DNA of 64,000 bases from JAICJR01 sp036494715. GTDB lineage: Bacteria; Actinomycetota; Thermoleophilia; Solirubrobacterales; Thermoleophilaceae. Shown one piece after another: positions 31,478-39,062 of the stretch; position 1 is the first letter of the stretch, and the number at the start of each line of letters is the position of its first letter. The stretch spans positions 1 through 64,000 of the forward strand of contig DASXNY010000076.1 in NCBI GenBank assembly GCA_036494715.1. Direction: 5' to 3'. The translations under genes and the position numbers were made by a program. The notes under the pieces are model-generated. The model was not told the DNA's origin. It saw only the letters and a list, made by a program, of their open reading frames with translations, and searched no databases.

Positions 31478-32229
31478 GCTCGCAGCACCTCGATGCCGGC
31501 GGCCAGGTAGGGCGCCAGCTCGCCGTCGTCGACGTCCGCGTCCGTGACCAGGTGGGTGACCGCGCTGAGCGGGGCGACCACGATCGACATCGCGGTGCCG
31601 AGCTTGTCGTGGTCGGCGAGCGCCACGACCTCCGCCGCGCCCTCGATCATCGCTGCCTTCACGTGGCGCTCCTCGAGGTCCTCCGTGGTCACCCCGATCT
31701 CCGGGTGCAGCCCGCAGACCCCGAGGAACGCGACGTCGGCCCGGATCGTGCGCAGCGCCTCGATGGCCGTGGCCCCGACCGTCACGAGCGCGTTCGGGCG
31801 CAGCGTCCCGCCCACCACGGTCACCTCGAGCAGCGGATGGTCCGCGAGCGCGAGTGCGATCGGTGGGCTCGTGGTGACGACGCTCGCGCGCAGGTCCCGC
31901 GGCAGCGCGCGCGCCACCTGCAGCGTGGTGGTGCCGCCGTCGAGCACGACGAGCTGGCCGTCCCGGACGCACTCCGCGGCGCGCCTCGCGATCGACGCCT
32001 TGGCCTCGGGCGCCCGCCGCTCGCGACTCGCGAACGGCGACGCGTCGCCGTGGCGCGGCAGGGCGCCTCCGTGCACGCGGCGCAAGAGGCCCGCCTCGTC
32101 GAGCTCGCGCAGGTCGCGCCGGATCGTGTCCGATGAGACGTCGAGCTCGCCGGTCAGGTCCGCGGCGAGGACGCGGCCCTGAGTGCGCAGGCGGTCGAGG
32201 ATGAGGGCACGGCGTTCGTCGGTGAGCAT
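31474..32229 (-). CDS. DeoR family transcriptional regulator
   Basis: 251 residues. The N-terminal DeoR helix-turn-helix is LTDERRALILDRLRTQGRV...LDVSSDTIRRDLRELDEAGLLRRVHGGA. The sugar-phosphate sensor domain has LDGGTTTLQVARALP, VTTSPPIALAL, VVGGTLRPNALVTVG and ADVAFLGVCGLHPEIGVTTEDLEE, all family-typical. DeoR repressors usually respond to a phosphorylated sugar. The ATG at 32229 gives the usual N-terminus; an ATG seven codons earlier would lie inside the operator. A tandem and palindromic operator sits 12 bases upstream. Confidence 0.92.
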   Translation of the reverse strand: MLTDERRALILDRLRTQGRVLAADLTGELDVSSDTIRRDLRELDEAGLLRRVHGGALPRHGDASPFASRERRAPEAKASIARRAAECVRDGQLVVLDGGTTTLQVARALPRDLRASVVTTSPPIALALADHPLLEVTVVGGTLRPNALVTVGATAIEALRTIRADVAFLGVCGLHPEIGVTTEDLEERHVKAAMIEGAAEVVALADHDKLGTAMSIVVAPLSAVTHLVTDADVDDGELAPYLAAGIEVLRA

Positions 32230-32241
32230 TGCCAGATCGTA

Positions 32242-32263
32242 CACGAACATGCACGAACGTGCA
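32242..32263 (-). promoter_or_regulatory. Operator of the DeoR-MFS operon
   Basis: CACGAACATG and CACGAACGTG lie head to tail with a 10-base period. The second also forms the near-perfect palindrome TGCACGAACGTGCA (32250-32263). DeoR-type repressors use such repeated sites. It is just upstream of the DeoR start, which fits autoregulation. Confidence 0.55.
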
Positions 32264-32292
32264 GTCTCGGGCACTCGCGCGCAGAAAGACGC

Positions 32293-32353
32293 GAGCCCCG
32301 CCGGGAACCCGGCGGGGCTCACACCTCTCGTGGGAGCGGCTCGCTCAGCCGCT
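32293..32353 (-). terminator. Double hairpin ending the ABC exporter gene
   Basis: On the minus strand the first hairpin is AGCGGCT/AGCCGCT (32335-32353, 5-base loop). The second is a 13-bp near-perfect stem of GAGCCCCGCCGGG type (32293-32320), followed by GCGTCTTTCTG. Together they form a strong transcription stop between the ABC exporter and the DeoR operon. Confidence 0.65.
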
Positions 32354-32447
32354 GATCTTCTATTTGGAGGGATGGGGAGTGGTCCATCCTGTATGTCCCG
32401 CGCTGGGGCGCGGTTGCCAAATTGTGCGGCCGGGCGGGTGGTCGGCT

Positions 32448-34316
32448 CTACGACACCGTGTCGGAAATTCGCTCGCCGACGGTCGCCTCGAGGTCGAAGC
32501 GGTCGTCCGCTACGGCGCCGCGGGCGAGCTCGGCATAGCGGCCTTCGAGCGCCATCAGCTCGTCGTGCGTCCCGCGTTCCACGATGCGGCCGCGATCGAG
32601 CACGAGGATCTGGTCCGCGTTGCGCACGGTGGAGAGCCGATGGGCGATCGCGATCGTCGTCCGCCCCCGGGCCAGCTCGTCCAGGGCCACCTGCAGCGCG
32701 CGCTCGGTCTCGTTGTCGAGCGCGCTGGTGGCCTCGTCGAGCACGAGCACCGGCGGGTTGCGCAGCACCGTGCGCGCGATCGCGATGCGCTGCTTCTCGC
32801 CGCCCGAGAAGCGGTAGCCGCGCTCTCCCACCATCGTCTCGTAGCCCTCGGGCAGGGCCGCGATCAGCTCGTGGATCTGGGCGGTGCGAGCGGCGGACTC
32901 GATCTCCTCGTCCGTCGCGTCCGGGCAGGCGAAGCGCAGGTTCTCGCGAATGCTCGCGTGGAAGAGATAGGTGTCCTGGGACACGAGCCCGACGGTGGCG
33001 GCGAGCGAGTCGAGGCTCGCGTCCGCCACGGCCACGCCGTCGATCGTCACGCGCCCGCGCTCGGGCTCGTAGAGACGAGCGACCAGATACGCCATCGTGG
33101 TCTTGCCCGAGCCGGTCTCCCCCACGATCGCCGTGGTCGTGCCGGCGGGCACGACGGCGTCGACGTCCGAGAGGGTCCACACGGCGCCCGGGTCGTAACG
33201 TAACCAGACGTCCTCGAAGGCCACGTCGCCGCGCACGTCGTGAAGCTCCACCGGATGCTCGCGCTCCTGGATGTCGACATCCAGGTCGAGGTACTCGAAG
33301 ATGCGCGCGAACATCGCGAGCGAGGTCTGCACGTCGAGCCCGACCGAGAGCAACGACTGCATCGGGAACAGCAGTCGCGTCTGGAGCGTGGTGAACGCCA
33401 CCACCGTGCCGATCGAGATCGCGTTGCCACCGTGGGCGATGCTCTCGCCCGCGAACCAGTAGACGGCGGCCGGCATGATCGCGAAGCTCATCTGGACCGA
33501 GGCCATGCGCCAGCGCCCGGCCATCCGGCTGCGCACCTCGAGGTCCGCCAGCTCTTCCGACTCACTGTGGAAGCGGCGCGCCAGCTCCGGCCCGCGCCCC
33601 ATCGTCTTGCCGAGCAGGATGCCGGACACCGACAGCGACTCCTCGACGAGCGTCGACATGTCCGCCAGCCGCCCCTGGCGCACCGTCGTGATGCGCTTGC
33701 GCTCCTGCCCCACCTTGCGCGTGAGCCAGAGGAAGAACGGCAGCAGCGCCAGGGAGAAGACGGCGAGCTCCCAGTTGAGCGCGATCATCGCCACGAGCGT
33801 TGCGAGCACCGTGGTGACGTTCGACATGATCGAGGTGGCCGTGCTCGTCACGACGTTGTCGATGCCGCCGATGTCGTTGGCGATGCGCGACTGGACCTCG
33901 CCCGTGTGCGTGCGCGTGAAAAACGCGAGCGACATGCGCTGGAGATGCGAGTAGACCGCCGCGCGCAGGTCGTGCATCACGCGCTGGCCGACGCTGTTCG
34001 AGAGCCAGGTCTGCACGACCCCGATCGCGCCGCTTGCCACCGAGGAGGCGATCATCCCGAGCACGAGCAGCGTGAGCAGCTTGGTGTCCTTCTCCGGGAT
34101 GGCCGTGTCGAGGATGCCGCGCAGCAGGAACGGACTCACCACGCCGATGCCGGCGGACAGCACGATCAGGCCGAGCAGGATCATGAGCCTGCTGCGGTAT
34201 GCGTGAAACAGCCGCGCGATGCGGCTGAGCGGTACGTAGGCGTCAGGCGGCAACGGGTCCTGCTGGCGCGGGGGGCCTCCGTTTGCCTCGAGGCGCGCGA
34301 TCCTCGGGGAAATCAT
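32448..34316 (-). CDS. ABC exporter half-transporter (permease fused to ATPase)
   Basis: 622 residues. Residues about 30-330 hold six membrane helices with the type-I exporter features RLFHAYRSRLMILLGLIVLS and FFTRTHTGEVQSRIANDIGG. The ATPase domain has Walker A GETGSGKTT, Q-loop VSQDTYLFHASIRENL, signature FSGGEKQRIAIARTVLR, Walker B VLVLDEATSALD and the H-loop IAHRLSTV. This is the MsbA/multidrug type; it works as a dimer to export lipids, peptides or drugs. No partner half-transporter is adjacent, so a homodimer is likely. It ends in a double terminator hairpin. Confidence 0.93.
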   Translation of the reverse strand: MISPRIARLEANGGPPRQQDPLPPDAYVPLSRIARLFHAYRSRLMILLGLIVLSAGIGVVSPFLLRGILDTAIPEKDTKLLTLLVLGMIASSVASGAIGVVQTWLSNSVGQRVMHDLRAAVYSHLQRMSLAFFTRTHTGEVQSRIANDIGGIDNVVTSTATSIMSNVTTVLATLVAMIALNWELAVFSLALLPFFLWLTRKVGQERKRITTVRQGRLADMSTLVEESLSVSGILLGKTMGRGPELARRFHSESEELADLEVRSRMAGRWRMASVQMSFAIMPAAVYWFAGESIAHGGNAISIGTVVAFTTLQTRLLFPMQSLLSVGLDVQTSLAMFARIFEYLDLDVDIQEREHPVELHDVRGDVAFEDVWLRYDPGAVWTLSDVDAVVPAGTTTAIVGETGSGKTTMAYLVARLYEPERGRVTIDGVAVADASLDSLAATVGLVSQDTYLFHASIRENLRFACPDATDEEIESAARTAQIHELIAALPEGYETMVGERGYRFSGGEKQRIAIARTVLRNPPVLVLDEATSALDNETERALQVALDELARGRTTIAIAHRLSTVRNADQILVLDRGRIVERGTHDELMALEGRYAELARGAVADDRFDLEATVGERISDTVS

Positions 34317-34341
34317 CTCCCCAGAGCGTAGTGCCGGGCGA

Positions 34342-35217
34342 CTAGCTGGGAGCGCTGCCGCCGCCCGGCGTCGCGGCCGAGTCGAGCACGCCGTTGCCGT
34401 TCAGATCGGTCTGACCGATCAGCTCGAGGTCCGGCACGATCTTCTGCGGCTGGCTCGTGAGGAGGTCGTCGACAACCGTGTGCAGGAGCGGGCCGGGGTC
34501 GCGCAGGCTCTGCGCATTCCAGCCGAACGCGCGGTGATCGTCGAAGTAGCCGCCGTCGACCGATCTGTCGGGCGGCGCGCCCGTCGCGGGGTTGCCGAAC
34601 ACCGTGTTCGTGTCACCGTTGTTGGTCCAGCCGGCGCGCAGCAGCGCGTCGAGCGAGCCGAGATCCGTCGGGCTGCCCGTATCGGCGCCCACCACCTGCA
34701 CCTGGTGCGTACCCGTCTTCTTGAACCAGCACTTCGAGCAGCGCGTGGCGAGCGGCAGCCCCTTGCCACAGCTCGCGCAGGTATGTCCGCCGCTCGCCCG
34801 CGACGGGAAGTGCAGGATCACGCTGCCCGCGTCGTAGTCCACCTTCGACGCCCGCGCGCTGGTTGACGCGCTCCCGGTCACCCGGTTGACCGCCACCAGC
34901 AGCAGCTCGTAGCGCAGCGGCGAGATGGCGATACGCCGGCGCGCGTAGAAGAAGCGCACCGAGTCGGGCATCGCGAAGCGATTCGGGAGCGTCAGCGAGA
35001 GGCGGCTCGGCGGGGTGCCGCGGCCGTGCTTCTGCACCGTCACCTCCACCGCGGCGACGCTTACGTGGCCCGGCGTCGGGAGGGCGAGCTTGTAGACCGT
35101 CGGCTTGATCGTGGTGCGCGCGGACGCGGGCACGGCGCAGCACAGAAGAGCCCCCGCCAGCGCCAGTCCGAGCACCAGGCGGGCTGGCATTCCGGAACGT
35201 GCGATGCCCCCGACCAT
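34342..35217 (-). CDS. Exported protein with a four-Cys zinc ribbon and a DxNxNG calcium-like loop
   Basis: 291 residues, not recognised. A signal peptide (LVLGLALAGALLCCAVPASA) is followed by a beta-rich domain (VEVTVQKHGRGTPPSRLSLTLPNRF, then RYELLLVAVN). Cys147, 150, 160 and 163 form a CxxC-x9-CxxC ribbon in HTCASCGKGLPLATRCSKCW, unusual for a secreted protein. Near the C-terminus, DLNGNGVLD (271-279) looks like an EF-hand or dockerin-type calcium loop. The end is Gly/Ser-rich. A surface binding role is possible. It lies 25 bases upstream of the ABC exporter on the same strand. Confidence 0.65.
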   Translation of the reverse strand: MVGGIARSGMPARLVLGLALAGALLCCAVPASARTTIKPTVYKLALPTPGHVSVAAVEVTVQKHGRGTPPSRLSLTLPNRFAMPDSVRFFYARRRIAISPLRYELLLVAVNRVTGSASTSARASKVDYDAGSVILHFPSRASGGHTCASCGKGLPLATRCSKCWFKKTGTHQVQVVGADTGSPTDLGSLDALLRAGWTNNGDTNTVFGNPATGAPPDRSVDGGYFDDHRAFGWNAQSLRDPGPLLHTVVDDLLTSQPQKIVPDLELIGQTDLNGNGVLDSAATPGGGSAPS

Positions 35218-35261
35218 ACGGGAACGAACACGGCTGAGGCCCGTCGGTAGCGGACCTCGCG

Positions 35262-36785
35262 TCAGCTGACCCGCAGCTCCTTGCCGAACGCGCGCTTGAA
35301 CACGTCGCTCGTTCGCTCCGCGGCCCAGCGCGCGATCGTCGCATCCTCGTCGGCCTCGATCGTGAGGTCGACATTGCCGTCGTCGACCGCGATGTGGGCG
35401 GCCTTCACCGCCTGGTCACGCGCCCGCTCGAACTGCTCCGCCAGCCGCAGGACGGCCGAGCAGCGCAGTAGCAGCTCGTCGTCGCCGTCCTCGGTCAGCC
35501 TGTCGAAGTCGGCGAGGCTCGGCGTTCCCTTTCGGTGGTAGCGCACCATCTGGGCGATCAGCACGGTCTCGCGCTGCGACCAGCCGGGCAGCCCCGCGCT
35601 CAGCACGAGGTAGCGCGAGTGGCGGTGGTGGTCGTCGTAGTCGATGGCGGTGCCGATGTCGTGCAGGATCGCGGCGGCCCAAAGGAGCTCGCGCTCGTCG
35701 ACGCGCCCCTCGTGGACGCCCGCCTGAGCCAACTCGTCCCAGACCTCGAGCGCCAGCCGCGCGACGTGCCGCGTGTGGTGGGGCTCCGGGTGGTACTGGA
35801 GCGCGAGGTTGAGCACGCTCTCGCGCCGCACGTCCTCGAACAGCGGCGGATCGCGGTCCTCGAGCAGCACCGAGAAGAAGATGCCCTCGCGCAGTCCCTC
35901 CTCGGTGGTCTCGATCGCGTCGAAGCCGCCGATCAGCATCACCTCCTCGATCACGACCGCGGCAGCGAGGATCAGGTCCCCGCGCTCCTTCTTGATGCCG
36001 GGGATGCTGCCGCGCTCGGACGCAGGCAGATCGGCCAGCTCCTCGACGAGGCGCGACAGCTCCTTGCGCTTGAGCGAGAAGCCCTGCACGCCGAACGACG
36101 GCAGCCGCTCGTCCAGCTCGGCTGCCGTGGCCAGGTTGCGCAGCGCGCCGCCGATGCCGGCGATGCGCTCGCCGCGCTCCGCCGCGTCCGCGAGCCATGG
36201 CGCGGACGCGAGCTCCGAGCGCACGTGCTCGCGCAGCTCCTCGATCTGGCTCGCCTTGGCCTTCTCGTCCGGCAGGAAGCGCTCGGTCATGCGTACCGCG
36301 CCGAGCGGCCAGGACTGCGCGTCGAGCTCGCGCCTGTCCTTCACGTGCACGAGCTGCATCGAGCCGCCGCCGATGTCGAGCGCGACGCCGTCCGTGAGGC
36401 TCGTGGAATTGGCGACCGCCAGGAAGCCGTAGCGGGCCTCCTCCTCGCGCGAGAGCACCTCGATCACGAGGCCCGAGCGCTCGCGCGCGCGGTTGATCAG
36501 CTCGTCGCGGTTGGTGGCGTCGCGGATCGCCGAGGTGGCCACCGGCCGGATCTCCGTGATTCCGGTCGCGCGGCAGAAGTGCGCATACAGGTCGATCGTC
36601 TCGAGCGCGCGCTCCATCGGCTGCGGCTGCAGCGCCCCCGAGGCGTCGAGGCCCTGGCCGAGGCGCACGCTCTCGTGGATCTCGTCCGTGCGCTTCCACC
36701 AGCCGCCGCCAGGCACCCACGTGAACACCACGAGGCGGAAGGAGTTGGAACCGAGGTCAATAACCGCGAGCCGGCGCTCGTTCAC
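35262..36785 (-). CDS. ppx: Ppx/GppA-type phosphatase with C-terminal HD domain
   Basis: 507 residues. The ASKHA fold is shown by AVIDLGSNSFRLVVF, RPVATSAIRDATNRDEL, LSREEEARYGFLAV, ALDIGGGSMQLVHV and GIGGALRNLA. A C-terminal HD-type helical domain follows from about residue 330 (HTRHVARLALEVWDEL, ILHDIGTAIDYDDHHRHSRYLV). This layout is that of exopolyphosphatase/pppGpp phosphohydrolase. It should shorten polyphosphate or convert pppGpp, linking phosphate state to stress. Its start lies about 65 bases after the RsbW-like kinase gene on the same strand. Confidence 0.9.
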   Translation of the reverse strand: MNERRLAVIDLGSNSFRLVVFTWVPGGGWWKRTDEIHESVRLGQGLDASGALQPQPMERALETIDLYAHFCRATGITEIRPVATSAIRDATNRDELINRARERSGLVIEVLSREEEARYGFLAVANSTSLTDGVALDIGGGSMQLVHVKDRRELDAQSWPLGAVRMTERFLPDEKAKASQIEELREHVRSELASAPWLADAAERGERIAGIGGALRNLATAAELDERLPSFGVQGFSLKRKELSRLVEELADLPASERGSIPGIKKERGDLILAAAVVIEEVMLIGGFDAIETTEEGLREGIFFSVLLEDRDPPLFEDVRRESVLNLALQYHPEPHHTRHVARLALEVWDELAQAGVHEGRVDERELLWAAAILHDIGTAIDYDDHHRHSRYLVLSAGLPGWSQRETVLIAQMVRYHRKGTPSLADFDRLTEDGDDELLLRCSAVLRLAEQFERARDQAVKAAHIAVDDGNVDLTIEADEDATIARWAAERTSDVFKRAFGKELRVS

Positions 36786-36848
36786 GTGCGCGACATTAAC
36801 CCGCTTCGCGCCGCGCCAGCGCCGACAGCCGCCGACCGGCTCGATCAG

Positions 36849-37232
36849 CTAGGCCGCTTCGAGCTCGAACCAGACGTGCGCGCCCACCGGCGAGCTGCCC
36901 CAGCGGGTGGCGAGCTCGTCCACCAGCACGAGGCCCCAGCCGCCCTCGCGCTCGGGCTCCGCGCTGTGCGGTCCGGGGCTGAAGGCCGGCCCGCGGTCGA
37001 TCACGTCGACGCGGACGAAGCCTGCCGCCGACTCGATCTCGACCTGAACCGAGCCCTGCCCCCAATGCTTCACGGAGTTGCTCACGAGCTCCGAGATCAG
37101 CAGCTTGACCGTGTACTCGTCGGCCTGGTCGAGCCCATGCTCGATGCGGTCGAGCGCCTCACGCGCTGCGCTCGGCGCCTCTACTCCGGAGGCGAGGTCG
37201 AGCGTGATTCTGTAGCCAGTATGCCCTTCCAA
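36849..37232 (-). CDS. RsbW-like ATP-binding protein (anti-sigma/serine kinase type)
   Basis: About 127 residues of GHKL ATPase fold. The N-box is LLISELVSNSVKHW, the G1 box is VDVIDRGPAF and the G2-like part is GGWGLVLVDELATRWG. No histidine phosphotransfer domain is present, which matches RsbW/SpoIIAB-type anti-sigma kinases or the stand-alone HATPase_c_2 group of actinobacteria. I chose the TTG at 37232 because GGAGGT sits 6 bases before it; a GTG six codons upstream would leave no ribosome site. A SpoIIE-type phosphatase at 54843 could be a functional partner. Confidence 0.8.
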   Translation of the reverse strand: MEGHTGYRITLDLASGVEAPSAAREALDRIEHGLDQADEYTVKLLISELVSNSVKHWGQGSVQVEIESAAGFVRVDVIDRGPAFSPGPHSAEPEREGGWGLVLVDELATRWGSSPVGAHVWFELEAA

Positions 37233-37348
37233 TGCTGCACCTCCGATCACTCAGCAAAGGTAAGGCGGCGCTCGTGCGGACTGAAACGAGGCAGCACCCG
37301 TTTGAGGGTGTGGTGAGCCGTACCTCGGTCAGCTCAGCATTTCCTGAC

Positions 37349-38860
37349 TCAAGCGTCGGCTGACGACTGTGCCGGGCTCGCCTCGGCGGCGTGCTTCGGC
37401 CCGCAGACGACCTCCTCGAGCTCGGCGCACGCCCGCGTGATGCCGTGCATCAGCGGCCAGGCGTCGCCGACCATCTCGCGGTCGGCCACGATGCCGAAGT
37501 CGATGTGGTCGCGGTAGCTCATCGCCGTGATGTTGAGCCCGACGCCGTCGGCGATCACCGACACGGGGAAGTGCGCCTCGAGCAGCGAGCCCGCGCCGTA
37601 GAGGGGCTCGCGCGGGCCGGGCACGTTGGAGATCACGACGTTCAGCGGCGGCCGCAGCCGGCCCATGATGTCGAGCGTGGTGCGCGCCGCCATCGCCGCC
37701 ACCGCCGGCGGGATGAACGCGGTCGCGTCCGTGAGCAGGTTGGCCGGGATCGCGCGGTGGCGCTCCTTAGCGCTCAGCAGGTACTCGTGCGCCTTGAGAA
37801 GGCGCTCGCGCGGGTCGTCCACGTTGGTCGGGATCGGCACGATCATCATCGACACGCGGTTGCCGAACGATCCGTACTCGTGCTCCGCGCGAACCGACAC
37901 CGGGATCATCGACACGAGCGGCTCGTCGGGCAGTTCGCCCCGCTCCAGCAGCCAGTCGCGCACCGCGGTGGCGCAAAGCGTGACCACGACGTCGTTGACG
38001 GTGATGCCCAGCTCGTTCTTCAGCGCCTTGACCGTGTCCAGCGAGAGCGAGCCGAAGGCGTAGCGGCGGTGCGCCGAGATCGGGCCGTTGAAGCGTGTGC
38101 GCGGCACCGGCGCCGTCTGCATCTCGAGCACGCGCGAGTCGGTGCGGGCCGCGCCCGTGAAGCCGCGCACGCGCGAGGCCACGCGGCCGAACGTGCGCAT
38201 GCCGGGCACGCGCCCGACACCCGGCACGTCGACGAGGTTGGCGAGCGTGGAGGGCGCGGCGCGCAGCGCGCGCAGCGGCTGGCGCGGCAGGCCGGCGAGT
38301 CCGCGGCCGAGCATCTCGAGGTCGCTCGGTATGCGCTCGCCGTCGTGGGCCGGCTCGCGCGGCGGCAGCTCGCGGCCCTCGGGCGAGAGGTCGAGCAGCA
38401 CGCTCAGGATCTCCGCACCGGACACGCCGTCCACCACCGAGTGATGGACCTTCGTGAGCATCGCGACGCGGCCGTCCTTCAGGCCCTGGATCAGGTAGAG
38501 CTCCCAGAGCGGGTGCTTGCGGTCGAGCGGCCGCGCGAAGATGCGCGCCACCACGTCGGCCAGGCTGCGGTCGTCGCCCGGCGGCGGGATCGCGGACTCG
38601 CGGATGTGGAAGTCGATGTCGAAGTCGGGATCCTCGACCCAGTACGGGTGGTCGAGCCCGAACGGGACCTCCACGAGCCGCCAGCGAAACGGCGGCAGCA
38701 TGTGCAGGCGCTCCGCGACGAGCTGGCACACGTCGGGCATCCCGAGCTTGCCGCCCGGCGCCGCGCTCGGGTCGTAAACCGCCAAGCCGCCCACGTGGCC
38801 GTACGTCCGCGGCGTCTCCACGGCCAGGAATTGGGCGTCGAGACTCGTCAGCTGCCTCAT
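37349..38860 (-). CDS. WS/DGAT family O-acyltransferase
   Basis: 503 residues, the usual length. The catalytic motif HHSVVDG is at residues 139-145. The N-terminus reads LTSLDAQFLAVETPRTYGHVGG, and the C-terminal half has NDVVVTLCATAVRDWLL, SMIPVSVRAEHEYGSFGNRVSMM and NVVISNVPGPREPLYGAG, all characteristic. These enzymes make wax esters or triacylglycerol from acyl-CoA at the membrane and are common in storage-lipid-forming actinobacteria. It is the first gene of the minus-strand series towards the RsbW-like kinase, 117 bases away, and is divergent from the sedolisin. Confidence 0.93.
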   Translation of the reverse strand: MRQLTSLDAQFLAVETPRTYGHVGGLAVYDPSAAPGGKLGMPDVCQLVAERLHMLPPFRWRLVEVPFGLDHPYWVEDPDFDIDFHIRESAIPPPGDDRSLADVVARIFARPLDRKHPLWELYLIQGLKDGRVAMLTKVHHSVVDGVSGAEILSVLLDLSPEGRELPPREPAHDGERIPSDLEMLGRGLAGLPRQPLRALRAAPSTLANLVDVPGVGRVPGMRTFGRVASRVRGFTGAARTDSRVLEMQTAPVPRTRFNGPISAHRRYAFGSLSLDTVKALKNELGITVNDVVVTLCATAVRDWLLERGELPDEPLVSMIPVSVRAEHEYGSFGNRVSMMIVPIPTNVDDPRERLLKAHEYLLSAKERHRAIPANLLTDATAFIPPAVAAMAARTTLDIMGRLRPPLNVVISNVPGPREPLYGAGSLLEAHFPVSVIADGVGLNITAMSYRDHIDFGIVADREMVGDAWPLMHGITRACAELEEVVCGPKHAAEASPAQSSADA

Positions 38861-39022
38861 CTTCTCTACCTCCCCGGATCTTGCGCTGCCGAACTCCCAA
38901 AAGGGTGCGCGCAGTTTGCCCCAGATGGTGCAAGCGGGGTGGAACGCGATATAACCCCGCTCCCACCTGCCGGGCTGGGAGGGCCTAGGCGGGCGTCAAG
39001 AATGACCACCGGGAGGGGACTC

Positions 39023-39058
39023 ATGGAGGACCAGCCCCTTCCCAAGCTAGGGAGGTGA
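39023..39058 (+). CDS. Possible 11-residue leader peptide upstream of the sedolisin
   Basis: ATG preceded by GGGAGGGG encodes MEDQPLPKLGR and stops at TGA inside GGGAGGTGA, the ribosome site of the sedolisin TTG start four bases further on. Translation of the leader would run ribosomes up to the next start. A TATAAC box lies about 70 bases upstream (38950-38955). This could be coupling or chance. Confidence 0.35.
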   Translation: MEDQPLPKLGR

Positions 39059-39062
39059 GACC

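Noticed and set aside
32293..32353. Hairpin cluster considered as a tRNA or small RNA
   Set aside because: No acceptor, anticodon or T-loop pattern; the fold and place fit a terminator of the ABC exporter.
37391..39022. Plus-strand frame of over 500 codons leading into the sedolisin leader
   Set aside because: It is antisense to WS/DGAT; only the last 11 codons have their own ribosome site and were kept as a possible leader.
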